NCBI GenBank assembly: GCA_029934265.1
Contig: JAOZMN010000019.1
Coordinates: 1 to 17,433 of the forward strand
DNA: 17,433 nt
Source: Bacteroidales bacterium
Lineage (GTDB): Bacteria; Bacteroidota; Bacteroidia; Bacteroidales; JAADGE01
Direction: 5' to 3'
How positions within the stretch are numbered: the stretch's first letter is position 1; each line of letters opens with the position of its first letter. Position numbers and translations under genes: made by a program. The notes beneath the pieces are model-generated. The model saw only the letters and a list, made by a program, of their open reading frames with translations. It searched no databases and was not told the DNA's origin. This document shows, piece by piece, positions 8,513 to 16,167 of the stretch.

Positions 8513-8656
8513 GGCTACCCACGTAACATTGGACAGTGAAAATATTTCTAATAAATAATTTTAAACAAAAAAGTTTTATATCTCTATTATTCATAGCTTT
8601 ATTATTTTTTTATCCTAATAATATCAAACAAACTATTCAACTTTACGTGGGTAGCC
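8513..8656. mobile_element. 144-bp MITE-like element with 14-bp terminal inverted repeats
   Basis: Perfect 14-bp terminal inverted repeats (GGCTACCCACGTAA at 8513-8526 and its reverse complement at 8643-8656) enclose about 116 bp of AT-rich DNA with no coding capacity. The bases directly outside form a near-perfect 8-bp direct repeat, TAAATCTG (8505-8512) and AAAATCTG (8657-8664), as expected for a target-site duplication. This points to a non-autonomous element inserted just after the regulator gene. I cannot assign the parent IS family; 8-bp duplications occur in several. Confidence 0.65.
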
Positions 8657-8733
8657 AAAATCTGTTTTATATAAATGTAATATTCCGGAAATTAACAAAA
8701 TTCACAATTTCATAAATTAAAGTACATATAGTC

Positions 8734-9867
8734 ATGATGAAACCCAAATATATTAAAATAGTTTCTATTATATCTTCAATAATTCTATTACTCGGAATTT
8801 CTTTTTTAGTAATGAAAATGCTTTCCGAAGCAAAAAAAGAAATTCCGGTTAAAGAAAAAAAAGAACGCAAAAGATACGTAAAAGCAAGTCCGGTTAAATA
8901 TTATGATATTTCAACATCTATAAGACAAACAGGCAGAGTAGTTTCACAAAATAAAATTGATTTGACAACCGAAGTCAGAGGCAAAATTCTAAAAGGAAAA
9001 ATTGATTTGAAGAAAGGAGAAAAATTTAAAAAAGGAGATGTTTTATTGAAAATATTTAATTCCGATGCAGTATTGGCATTAAAAGCTCGAAAAAGCCGAT
9101 TTTTAAATTCCCTGTCGAATTTATTACCCGATTTTAAGATAGATTTCCCGGAAAGTTATACAACTTGGTATGATTTTTTTGAAAATATAAATATAAATAA
9201 AACATTGTCCGGCTTACCGAAAATATCATCAGGAAAACAAAAGATATTTTTGGCAAGCAGAAATATTTTAAGCGATTATTATACAATAAAAAGTGAAGAA
9301 GTCAGGCTTTCAAAATATGTAATTTATGCACCTTTTTCGGGAAGTATTACCGATGTTTATGCTCAAGTAGGTTCGGTAGCCAATCCCGGAGCAAGGATAG
9401 CAACACTCATTAAGACAGAAAAACTCGAACTCGAAATTCCCACAGAACCCGAAAATTCGGAATTGATACATATCGGCGATAAAGTAAAAATATATCGTAA
9501 CAACCAATCACAAATTTGCTCCGGAATCGTTATCCGAAAAGCCGGTTTTGTTGATGAAAAAACTCAATCAATACCTATTTTTGTAAATATAGAAGAAGAA
9601 ACAGACGTTTTTCAAGGACAATATATGACAGCTGAATTTTCAGATATTATTATAAAAAATGCCGACCTTATAAACAGAAATGCAGTTTTTAATCACAACG
9701 AAATATACATTGTAAAAGACGGAAAACTTCAGAAAAAAATAATAAATATTGTAAAAGTCAATGAAAATACATATATTTACAACGGTTTAGACGAAAATGA
9801 AATTATCGTTCGAGAACCACTGATAAATGTTGACGAAAATATGAAAGTGGAAATCAAATTACAATGA
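8734..9867 (+). CDS. RND efflux periplasmic adaptor (membrane fusion protein, HlyD/AcrA type)
   Basis: A 377-residue adaptor with a Lys-rich N-terminus, one membrane anchor (about 9-27), two lipoyl-type half motifs (about 70-105 and 195-235; the second reads YAPFSGSITDVYAQVGS), a beta-barrel domain and a membrane-proximal domain. Between the lipoyl halves, instead of a long coiled-coil hairpin, there is a segment rich in aromatic residues (LPDFKIDFPESYTTWYDFF) that I associate with a Bacteroidota subfamily. Such adaptors link an inner-membrane pump to an outer-membrane channel. No pump or TolC gene follows; the next gene is PPK2, overlapping by 4 bp. ATG at 8737 is an equally possible start. 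Confidence 0.85.
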   Translation: MMKPKYIKIVSIISSIILLLGISFLVMKMLSEAKKEIPVKEKKERKRYVKASPVKYYDISTSIRQTGRVVSQNKIDLTTEVRGKILKGKIDLKKGEKFKKGDVLLKIFNSDAVLALKARKSRFLNSLSNLLPDFKIDFPESYTTWYDFFENININKTLSGLPKISSGKQKIFLASRNILSDYYTIKSEEVRLSKYVIYAPFSGSITDVYAQVGSVANPGARIATLIKTEKLELEIPTEPENSELIHIGDKVKIYRNNQSQICSGIVIRKAGFVDEKTQSIPIFVNIEEETDVFQGQYMTAEFSDIIIKNADLINRNAVFNHNEIYIVKDGKLQKKIINIVKVNENTYIYNGLDENEIIVREPLINVDENMKVEIKLQ

Positions 9868-10706
9868 ACAAATTACAATTTCAAAACTTAATATATATGC
9901 CCGATAAAGAACATAAAAAAGCTTGGTTACCCAAGAAATTTTACGAGAAAGAACTTTCTCGTTTGCAGATAGAATTAATAAAATTACAACGCTGGATACA
10001 GGCTGAAAAATTAAAAGTTGTAGTAATTTTTGAAGGCAGAGATGCCGCAGGAAAAGGGGGTACAATAAAGCGAATTGCAGAAAAACTCAACCCTCGTGTT
10101 TGCAGGATTGTGGCTTTGAGCAAACCAACCGAAAAAGAAACTACACAATGGTATTTTCAGCGATATGTACACTTTCTACCGGCAGCCGGCGAAATGGTAC
10201 TTTTCGATAGAAGCTGGTACAACAGAGCAGGCGTTGAACGAGTTATGGGATTTTGTACAAACGAAGAATATTGGGATTTTTTACGCTCCTGTCCAAACTT
10301 TGAACGAATGCTTATACGTTCCGGAACAATTATCATAAAATATTGGTTTTCGGTAAGTGCCGATGAGCAAGAATATCGTTTTCAGTCGAGATTGAAAGAC
10401 CCCACCAAGCGTTGGAAACTTAGTCCGATTGATATAACATCTCGCAATAAATGGGAAGAATATTCAAAAGCAAAAGATGAAATGTTTGCCTATACAGATA
10501 CCAAAATTTCGCCTTGGTATGTTGTCGAAGCCGATGACAAACGTAAAGTCCGGCTTAATTGTATAAGACATTTATTAAGTGTAATTCCTTATAAAGAAAT
10601 TCCTACGGAAGAATTGAGTTTAGAGCCTCGAATAATAAATAAAGGTTATGTCAGACCACCGATAACAGAACAAACTTTCGTAAAAGACAACTATAAAGAT
10701 ATTTAG
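9864..10706 (+). CDS. ppk2: Polyphosphate kinase 2 family protein
   Basis: A 280-residue cytoplasmic P-loop kinase of the PPK2 family, which transfers phosphate between polyphosphate and nucleoside di- or monophosphates. The Walker A motif is at 58-66 (GRDAAGKGG, with conserved D60 and K64), the lid region starts with LSKPTEKE at about 85-92, and the Walker B region at 111-121 reads MVLFDRSWYNR with D115. Single-domain length and these motifs fit the short class that usually makes ATP or GTP from polyP, but substrate (NDP or NMP) cannot be decided by eye. The start ATG overlaps the adaptor stop (ATGA), suggesting translational coupling. A terminator follows 11 bp after the stop. Confidence 0.93.
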   Translation: MNKLQFQNLIYMPDKEHKKAWLPKKFYEKELSRLQIELIKLQRWIQAEKLKVVVIFEGRDAAGKGGTIKRIAEKLNPRVCRIVALSKPTEKETTQWYFQRYVHFLPAAGEMVLFDRSWYNRAGVERVMGFCTNEEYWDFLRSCPNFERMLIRSGTIIIKYWFSVSADEQEYRFQSRLKDPTKRWKLSPIDITSRNKWEEYSKAKDEMFAYTDTKISPWYVVEADDKRKVRLNCIRHLLSVIPYKEIPTEELSLEPRIINKGYVRPPITEQTFVKDNYKDI

Positions 10707-10717
10707 TGTAATTTGAA

Positions 10718-10763
10718 AATCCGGTAAGAATTTTATTCAGAATGAAACTTTTACCGGGTTTTT
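10718..10763 (+). terminator. Intrinsic terminator after ppk2
   Basis: The arms AATCCGGTAA (10718-10727) and TTACCGGGTT (10751-10760) pair over 10 positions (one G-U) and run into T5 (10759-10763). It starts 11 bp after the ppk2 stop and 9 bp before the convergent pseudouridine synthase end. The reverse strand has only a weak U-tract. Confidence 0.75.
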
Positions 10764-10771
10764 GCCGATTT

Positions 10772-11800
10772 TTAAATTAATCTTCCTGCGATGTATCTTC
10801 TCCATTTTTCGAGAAGTTGTTGCATATCGTCCGGCAAGTCGGAATTAAATTCCATTCTTTCGCCTGTTTCCGGGTGGTCGAAAGCGAGCGTTTTGGCATG
10901 AAGTGCTTGTCGTGGTATTACATTAAAACAGTTTCGTATAAACTGTTGATATTTTGAAAAACGAGTTCCTTTCAAAATCAAATTTCCACCGTAATCGGCA
11001 TCATTAAATAAAGGGTGTCCCAAATATTTCATGTGAACACGAATTTGATGCGTTCTGCCGGTTTCGAGTTTACATTCTATCAAACTCACATATCCGAAAT
11101 CTTCCAAAACTTTATAATGTGTGATTGCGTGTTTTCCTTGCTCACCGTCCGGAAAAACAGTACGTATTTTTCTGTTTTTCGGGTGTCTGTCTATATTTCC
11201 GGTAATTGTTCCTTCTTTTTCTTTCGGAACTCCCCACACAACAGCATAATATTTACGGTCGGTAGTGCGGTCGAAAAATTGTTTGGACAAATTACTTAAT
11301 GCTTGTTCGGTTTTTGCGACCACCAAAATTCCCGAAGTATCTTTATCTAAGCGATGTACAAGTCCGGGACGTGCCTCTCCGGAATTAAAAAGCGGTAAAT
11401 CTTTCAGATGATACATAAGTGCATTAACGAGTGTTCCGTCATGATTTCCGAAACCGGGGTGAACTACCAATCCGGGAGTTTTGTTTATCAACAACAAATA
11501 ATCGTCTTCATAAATTATATTTATAGGAATATCTTGCGGAATAAGCTCTATTTCACGAGGTTCCGATTCAGAATAAACAATAATTTTATCGTTCGGACGA
11601 ACTTTATAATTTGATTTTACTTTCTTTCCATTTACTTCTATAAAACCTTCTTTTGCAGCATCTTGTATTTTTGTACGTGAAGCATTTTCAATTTTATTGA
11701 ATAAAAATTTATCTATTCGCAGTTGCGACTGTCCGGGGTCAACATCAAATTTATAAAATTCATATCTTTCGACAGCTTTATTTATATCGGTAGTTTGCAT
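10772..11800 (-). CDS. rluD: RluA/RluD-family 23S rRNA pseudouridine synthase
   Basis: A 342-residue enzyme that isomerises uridines to pseudouridine in RNA. An S4 RNA-binding domain occupies about 26-76 (LRIDKFLF...IEVNGKKV), followed by the catalytic domain with the signature HRLDKDTSG at 149-157, catalytic D152 in R-L-D. The GRTHQIRVHMKYLGHPL motif lies in the C-terminal half. S4 domain, size and motifs fit the RluD branch that modifies helix 69 of 23S rRNA, though RluC-like targets cannot be excluded. It is separated from the lpxH-like gene by about 160 bp of AT-rich DNA in which I see no clear promoter box, and it is convergent with ppk2. Confidence 0.93.
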   Translation of the reverse strand: MQTTDINKAVERYEFYKFDVDPGQSQLRIDKFLFNKIENASRTKIQDAAKEGFIEVNGKKVKSNYKVRPNDKIIVYSESEPREIELIPQDIPINIIYEDDYLLLINKTPGLVVHPGFGNHDGTLVNALMYHLKDLPLFNSGEARPGLVHRLDKDTSGILVVAKTEQALSNLSKQFFDRTTDRKYYAVVWGVPKEKEGTITGNIDRHPKNRKIRTVFPDGEQGKHAITHYKVLEDFGYVSLIECKLETGRTHQIRVHMKYLGHPLFNDADYGGNLILKGTRFSKYQQFIRNCFNVIPRQALHAKTLAFDHPETGERMEFNSDLPDDMQQLLEKWRRYIAGRLI

Positions 11801-11963
11801 AGTTTTGTGTTAAAGTCTTTTATTTTTATTTATTCTTTAATTTTAAGAATATCTGTAATTTAATTAATTATTTTTTTTACAAAGAGAGAAGATTTTATTC
11901 GTATATAATTATGTTAAAAGATTAAAAATTAGCTGATTATACCCATCTTTTTGTAGAGTATTA

Positions 11964-12761
11964 TTAAATCCCTCCATGAGGGTTTCGCCCTTGAACCTTA
12001 ATATTTTTATCATATTTTTCAATAATTGCATTTCTGTATGTAAGAAGTTTAATTCCCGCTCTGTCCATTTCAACAAAAGTGAAATTTCCAATCCAATCGC
12101 CGGTATTTACATATTTCGATTTTTTAGAAATTTGATATATCATCGGTAAATGCCTGTGTCCGTATATAAAATAATCAAAATGTTCCTTTTTTAACAAATT
12201 TTTGCTATGTAGCATTAAATATTCTTTATTTTCCCCGAAAAATATAATTTCTTTTTCTTTTTTGCCTCTGTTTTTCGACCAGCGATGTCCGAAACCGAGA
12301 GCAGTATTGGGGTGCAATCGAGTATAGCCCCACTGCAAAATTTTACTTGTAAATATTTTTTTCAGAATTTTATATTTTGCATCACCCGGTCCCAAACCGT
12401 CGCCGTGAGCAATATATAATTTTTTATCGTAAATATTTGTTGTAAAAGACCGGTGATGAATTATTACACCTGCTTCTTGCGACAAATATTCTTTGAACCA
12501 AATATCATGATTTCCCGAAAAAAAATGTACCGGTATGCCGGAATCCGTAATTTCTGTAATTTTGCCCAAAAAACGCACAAAACCTCTCGGAACCACTTTT
12601 TTATATTCCCACCAAAAATCAAAAATATCACCGACAAAATATATTGCATCAGCTGTTTCTCTGATTTCTTCAAGAAACCGGACAAGCAATTTTTCTCGCT
12701 CCAAACTTTTTTCTCTGTTCGGAAATCCAAGATGTATATCCGATAAAAAATATGTTTTCAA
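11964..12761 (-). CDS. lpxH: LpxH-like UDP-2,3-diacylglucosamine diphosphatase (calcineurin-like phosphoesterase)
   Basis: A 265-residue metallophosphoesterase with the full metal-ligand set: D8 and H10 in SDIHLG, D45 in GDIFDFWW, N84-H85-D86 in GNHD, H119 in HGD, and H202/H204 in YGHRHLP. Family knowledge puts LpxH at the inner-membrane face, cleaving UDP-diacylglucosamine to lipid X in lipid A synthesis. The start is TTG (12761-12759): the motif begins seven residues in and no ATG or GTG lies in frame upstream near it. It starts 2 bp after the stop of the L,D-transpeptidase gene, so the two are probably co-transcribed. The last residues (GRNPHGGI) are encoded by a small palindromic repeat and look like a non-native tail. 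Confidence 0.88.
   Translation of the reverse strand: MKTYFLSDIHLGFPNREKSLEREKLLVRFLEEIRETADAIYFVGDIFDFWWEYKKVVPRGFVRFLGKITEITDSGIPVHFFSGNHDIWFKEYLSQEAGVIIHHRSFTTNIYDKKLYIAHGDGLGPGDAKYKILKKIFTSKILQWGYTRLHPNTALGFGHRWSKNRGKKEKEIIFFGENKEYLMLHSKNLLKKEHFDYFIYGHRHLPMIYQISKKSKYVNTGDWIGNFTFVEMDRAGIKLLTYRNAIIEKYDKNIKVQGRNPHGGI
11970..11990. repeat. Nested small palindromes at the 3' end of lpxH
   Basis: CCCTC-CAT-GAGGG (11970-11982) is a perfect 5-bp hairpin with a 3-nt loop, and its last three bases also pair as GGG-TTTCG-CCC (11980-11990). The unit is GC-rich against an AT-rich background and encodes the C-terminal residues of LpxH. Its form, a 3-nt-loop hairpin, resembles the hairpins at 5893-5909 and 13754-13766. 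Confidence 0.45.
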
Positions 12762-12763
12762 AT

Positions 12764-13741
12764 TTAAAATTGTTTGTAGTTGTAATTTTCACCCGAATAG
12801 CTCACATTAAGAGCTTTTCTTGTTTTTTCAAAAAGATTATATCCCTTTTCCAGCTCGTCCCAAAATTTAATTAAATCGTCTTTTTTCATTTCGGAATAAG
12901 CATTTTTTGAGAAATAAGTTTTATTTTCTTCCGTAAAACGAAAAGGAAATATATGTATTTTTATTTTTCCGTAAGCAGTTTTATTATGATGCGAAGCAGC
13001 AAGAAATACCGGCAAAAAATTTTCATTTTCAAAAGAAATACAGCCGGCGGTTACACAATTTCCGTGAATACAAATTTCGCCTCCGGTACTTGTAGAGTTT
13101 CCGACATTTTTTTGGGTTCGTCTCCTGTCAATAGAATGCGGATAGTCAGTACAAATCTTAAAACTCGAACAGCCGTTTCCTACATTCCCGAAATTGCTTA
13201 TTTTATCTCTGTTCAAATTTATCCACATAAAAGAATAAGAACTTCCATAAAGCAAATCACAATTATAAAAACCTTCCGGAGTTTTGCCGTCGCCTCGTTG
13301 TAATTTAGGACTCGGCTGATTATCAACAGCACAGACCGGTAAAATTGCCAATAATTTTAAGCTGTCTTTTTGAGTATCGCCAACCCAAATTTCAAATTCT
13401 TTTTCCAACTTAAACGAACGAAAAAGTACAAATTTCGGAGGATATTTTACTCCGATACTATCACACTTGGCTTTCATTGATTTTCCGATAAGTTTTTCAA
13501 GCCTTTTTTTGATGAAAGTCGGGGAAGTTACCAATTTTTGTGTAATATCCGGAATTGTATCTATTTCAAAAACAGTATATTTTTGTTCCTGAGGTTTTAT
13601 TGTATCGTCAAATATTTGACTCTCAATTTCCAAAGCATCTTTTTGATTTATACGACTCTGATTTTCCGTACCGTTGCCGTTACCGGTACATGAAAAAATC
13701 AAAAAAGCATAAAAATAAATTATTGTAATTACAGTTTTCAT
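12764..13741 (-). CDS. YafK-like L,D-transpeptidase family lipoprotein
   Basis: About 325 residues from the ATG at 13741. The N-terminus is a short Lys-containing hydrophobic signal ending in FLIFSC, a plausible though imperfect lipobox with C18, suggesting a lipoprotein in the periplasm. The YkuD/YafK-type catalytic domain shows GDGKTPEGFY (about 150-159) and the active-site motif IHGNCVTAGCISF with H226 and catalytic C234. Such enzymes form or cut 3-3 peptidoglycan or lipoprotein-peptidoglycan bonds. A longer start at 13768 would add MTRRVQIYK, but that segment lies inside a repeat hairpin, so I prefer 13741. It lies 2 bp upstream of lpxH, making an envelope-biogenesis pair. Confidence 0.82.
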   Translation of the reverse strand: MKTVITIIYFYAFLIFSCTGNGNGTENQSRINQKDALEIESQIFDDTIKPQEQKYTVFEIDTIPDITQKLVTSPTFIKKRLEKLIGKSMKAKCDSIGVKYPPKFVLFRSFKLEKEFEIWVGDTQKDSLKLLAILPVCAVDNQPSPKLQRGDGKTPEGFYNCDLLYGSSYSFMWINLNRDKISNFGNVGNGCSSFKICTDYPHSIDRRRTQKNVGNSTSTGGEICIHGNCVTAGCISFENENFLPVFLAASHHNKTAYGKIKIHIFPFRFTEENKTYFSKNAYSEMKKDDLIKFWDELEKGYNLFEKTRKALNVSYSGENYNYKQF

Positions 13742-13753
13742 TTTATATATTTG

Positions 13754-13807
13754 GACTCTGCGAGTCATTTTAAGGTCTTCGACTTTTTTTTAATGGGGTA
13801 AAACCGT
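13754..13807 (-). repeat. Dispersed intergenic repeat, copy B, with hairpin
   Basis: 13771-13807 is the reverse complement of the repeat at 5841-5874, with one substitution and a 3-nt longer A-run. On the minus strand it is followed, as copy A is on the plus strand, by a small hairpin (GACTC-TGC-GAGTC, 13754-13766). It lies in the leader of the L,D-transpeptidase gene, 13 bp from its preferred start. Confidence 0.75.
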
Positions 13808-13997
13808 ATTTTTAATACATTGATAATATAATTATTATGCAAACTCGAATACGGAATAAATTATGTTAAGAGTACTTCTGAAAAATGTTTAATATTAATA
13901 CATATATTAAGATATTTCTCTTATTATCAATAATTTAATTATTTTTTTTTAAAACAAATAGAAACAAAAATATATAATCAAAAAATCAATCATTTAT

Positions 13998-14390
13998 ATG
14001 TACAAAATAATTTTATTTATATTATTATTTGTAGTAAGCCGACAAACCGGGGCACAAAGTTACGAAAATATTATAATTATTTCCGATATGGACAATACTT
14101 ATAAAAAAACTCATGGATTTATCGGAATATCCGACCTTTGGAATATCTTTATAACAAAAAAAACTTATGAAGGTATGCCTGAATTATATAATGATTTTCA
14201 GAAAAAAGGAGCTGAAATTTATATTCTTACAAATCAAACAAAACTCTCCAAAAATCATGTATATAAACATTTCAGAAAAGATAATTTCAAACCGGACACT
14301 ATTATAATAAGGAAATCACACACTAAAGGTTTTGAACATAAAACGGAAAAACTTAATGAAATAATTATCAAAAATCCTACAAAAAAATAA
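13998..14390 (+). CDS. App1-like (DUF2183) phosphatidate phosphatase domain protein, 5' part before a frameshift
   Basis: A 130-residue frame opening with a signal peptide (MYKIILFILLFVV..., likely cut near AQ-SY at 20/21), then the HAD-type motif I SDMDNTYK with D30, D32 and T34, a motif II-like ILTNQT, and a Lys-rich stretch that fits motif III. It stops in PTKK-stop just before the expected motif IV. Motif IV (IILIGDNLGED) is found immediately afterwards in the -1 frame (14387-14557). As read, the protein lacks the acidic motif needed for catalysis. App1-type enzymes dephosphorylate phosphatidate and related substrates; here the product would be exported. Its neighbours are unrelated: a divergent L,D-transpeptidase and a downstream nuclease. 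Confidence 0.7.
   Translation: MYKIILFILLFVVSRQTGAQSYENIIIISDMDNTYKKTHGFIGISDLWNIFITKKTYEGMPELYNDFQKKGAEIYILTNQTKLSKNHVYKHFRKDNFKPDTIIIRKSHTKGFEHKTEKLNEIIIKNPTKK
14381..14387 (+). other. A_AAA_AAA slippery heptamer at the App1 frame switch
   Basis: A run of seven A falls in phase X_XXY_YYZ (ACA AAA AAA TAA) directly before the zero-frame stop. A -1 slip here reads KK then IILIGDNLGED, restoring the App1 domain. The same A-run is also a classical place for polymerase slippage, a one-base deletion or a sequencing error. Confidence 0.7.
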
Positions 14391-14557
14391 TTCTTATAGG
14401 TGATAATCTTGGCGAAGACAGTGAAATTTATCAAGAAATCCGGAATAAATATCCGGATAAAATTCTTAAAATTTATATCAGACCAATAAAAAAACGAAAA
14501 AAAAATCCCGTAAATCAAATTATTTACAACAAAGCCGGAGAGATAACAGGCAACTGA
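14387..14557 (+). pseudogene. 3' part of the App1-like gene in the -1 frame
   Basis: Fifty-six codons follow in the -1 frame: IILIGDNLGEDSEIYQEI, then NKYPDKILKIYIRP and a basic tail, ending at TGA 14555-14557. The GDNxxxDxEIY...IYIR pattern is the expected C-terminal end of the App1/DUF2183 domain, carrying motif IV. Joined with the upstream frame the protein would be about 186 residues. It has no start codon of its own, so it is either expressed by frameshifting or is the tail of a broken gene. Confidence 0.7.
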
Positions 14558-14867
14558 AAATTTTAAAACTTCACAATTAAAACAACGATTATCATAAAAA
14601 AAAAGTCTGTTAATAACATATTTAAGCACATTGGTCAATTAAAATTTAATTTTCGATGAAACAAATATATGTTTGCATTGTAAAACTGACCGCAAGAAGG
14701 TACTTTTTTTATTAAATTCGCTCCCGAGCAAATAACCTAAAGCTTAAATTAAGACCTTTACAATTAACCAAAACCAAACTTTAAAAAAGATGTATTTTAA
14801 AATACATCTTTTTTTATTCCGTAGATTTTAATACTTTTATGGTTTTAAATTTATTAAATTCGGAATT
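14558..14867. other. 310-bp AT-rich intergenic region
   Basis: No credible gene lies here; a 19-codon ATG frame at about 14655 has no support. It holds the perfect palindrome at 14783-14814 and, 29 bp before the nuclease start, TACTTTTA (14832-14839), one mismatch from the Bacteroidota -7 box TAnnTTTG. Confidence 0.5.
14783..14814. terminator. Perfect 16-bp palindrome, likely bidirectional terminator
   Basis: AAAAAAGATGTATTTT (14783-14798) is followed directly by its reverse complement (14799-14814), giving a hairpin of about 14 bp with a 4-nt loop and an A-run and U-run on its flanks. It lies about 225 bp after the App1 gene and 53 bp before the nuclease start, so it probably insulates the two. 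The stem is AT-rich and may be weak. Confidence 0.55.
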
Positions 14868-16106
14868 ATGACAAAAATTGTTGGATTATTATTATTAAGT
14901 ATTTTTTTTCAATTCTTTACAGAAATTTGTTTTTCGCAAGAAATTGAAACAAAAATAGCTTTACTGCAAGCCGAATTAGATTCCTTAGATGCCAGAAAGG
15001 TAGCCGTAAGGACTGAAATAGAAGTTTTTAAACTGCAAAAAACACAAACAGATTTAAAAGCAAACGGTCTTCCGGAACTTAAAACTGATGAAACTGTTGT
15101 TGAACATAGTGCCATGTCATTGGTTTACAGTGAAGAACACGAACAAGCAAAATGGGTAGCTCATATAATAACTCCGGATATTTTGCAAGGCGGAATCGGC
15201 AGAACCAACGATTTTCGTACCGACCCGAAAGTAAAAACAGGAACTGCCGTAAAAAGTGATTATTGGTATTCCGGATACGACAGAGGACACCTTGCTCCCT
15301 CTGCCGATTTTCGCTGGTCGCACAAGGCTTTGAGTGAGTCTTATTTTTATTCCAATATGTCTCCGCAACTGCCGGAACTTAACAGGGAAATATGGGCAGA
15401 ACTCGAAAGTTTTGTTCGAGAATATGTTGCACAACACAAAGAACAAGTTTACGTTGTAACCGGCGGTGTTCTAAAGCCCGGACTTCCTACAATAGGGAAA
15501 AAAAATAAAGTCAGCATTCCCGAACTTTTTTATAAAGTAATCGCCGATATAGAGGGGGATACAATTTCCGGTATAGCATTTTTAATTCCGAATGCAAAAA
15601 CATCTTATCCTTTATCGAGTTTTGCTGTGAGTATTGACAGTATCGAAAATCTGACAAAAATAAATTTTTTCCCGAAATTGCCTGATGAAATTGAAGATAA
15701 AATTGAAGCAAATTACGATATAAAATTATGGCAATCCCAAGAAAATAAAGGCAATGTAACACCAATTCACAGAACCAAATTACCCGAAAATACATTCAAT
15801 ACAGTTCAAGCACGCTCACACATAGACGAAAAAGGAACAGTTTGCGGAACAGTTGTTTCCGTTAAATTCAGTAAAAAATCAGGAAATACTTTTATAAATC
15901 TCGACCAAAAATTTCCAAAACAAATTTTTTGGTGTACTATCTGGAAAAGTAATATCGTAAATTTCACTTACGACCCTGCAACTTATCTTATCAATAAAAA
16001 AATATGCGTAACCGGAAATATAAAACTAAAATACGGACACCCTTCAATGAGTATCAGAAACGAAAAAGCAATAAAACTTTATGATGATTTAATGGAAAAA
16101 AATTAA
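14868..16106 (+). CDS. Secreted DNA/RNA non-specific endonuclease with C-terminal OB-like domain
   Basis: A 412-residue protein with a signal peptide (about 1-23, ending CFSQ), a short coiled coil (about 25-62), a NUC endonuclease domain (about 85-275) and a C-terminal domain (about 320-410). The nuclease motif DRGHLAPSADF carries catalytic H141; N163 in SNMSPQ and N172 supply the expected metal-binding region (SNMSPQLPELNREIWAELE). The family (Serratia nuclease / EndoG) is a beta-beta-alpha metal enzyme cutting both DNA and RNA. The C-terminal part (VCGTVVSVKFSKKSGNTFIN then FWCTIWKSN) reads like a nucleic-acid-binding OB fold; that is inference. It could act in extracellular nucleic-acid scavenging or defence. 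It heads a same-strand trio with gaps of 61 and 29 bp. Confidence 0.88.
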   Translation: MTKIVGLLLLSIFFQFFTEICFSQEIETKIALLQAELDSLDARKVAVRTEIEVFKLQKTQTDLKANGLPELKTDETVVEHSAMSLVYSEEHEQAKWVAHIITPDILQGGIGRTNDFRTDPKVKTGTAVKSDYWYSGYDRGHLAPSADFRWSHKALSESYFYSNMSPQLPELNREIWAELESFVREYVAQHKEQVYVVTGGVLKPGLPTIGKKNKVSIPELFYKVIADIEGDTISGIAFLIPNAKTSYPLSSFAVSIDSIENLTKINFFPKLPDEIEDKIEANYDIKLWQSQENKGNVTPIHRTKLPENTFNTVQARSHIDEKGTVCGTVVSVKFSKKSGNTFINLDQKFPKQIFWCTIWKSNIVNFTYDPATYLINKKICVTGNIKLKYGHPSMSIRNEKAIKLYDDLMEKN

Positions 16107-16167
16107 CTTCGTCTTTTAAAAACTAAATTCAATAAATAAATTATCTAACTTTCTAAAACCTCAACCA

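Noticed and set aside
11909..12091. 60-codon minus-strand frame at the end of the lpxH-like gene
   Set aside because: Overlaps the real LpxH frame, which has complete catalytic motifs; no independent support.
13742..13768. Longer start (ATG at 13768) for the L,D-transpeptidase
   Set aside because: The extra nine residues are encoded by the repeat hairpin and would put charged residues ahead of a normal lipoprotein signal.
14655..14714. 19-codon ATG frame in the gap before the nuclease gene
   Set aside because: Too short, no family resemblance and no translation signal.
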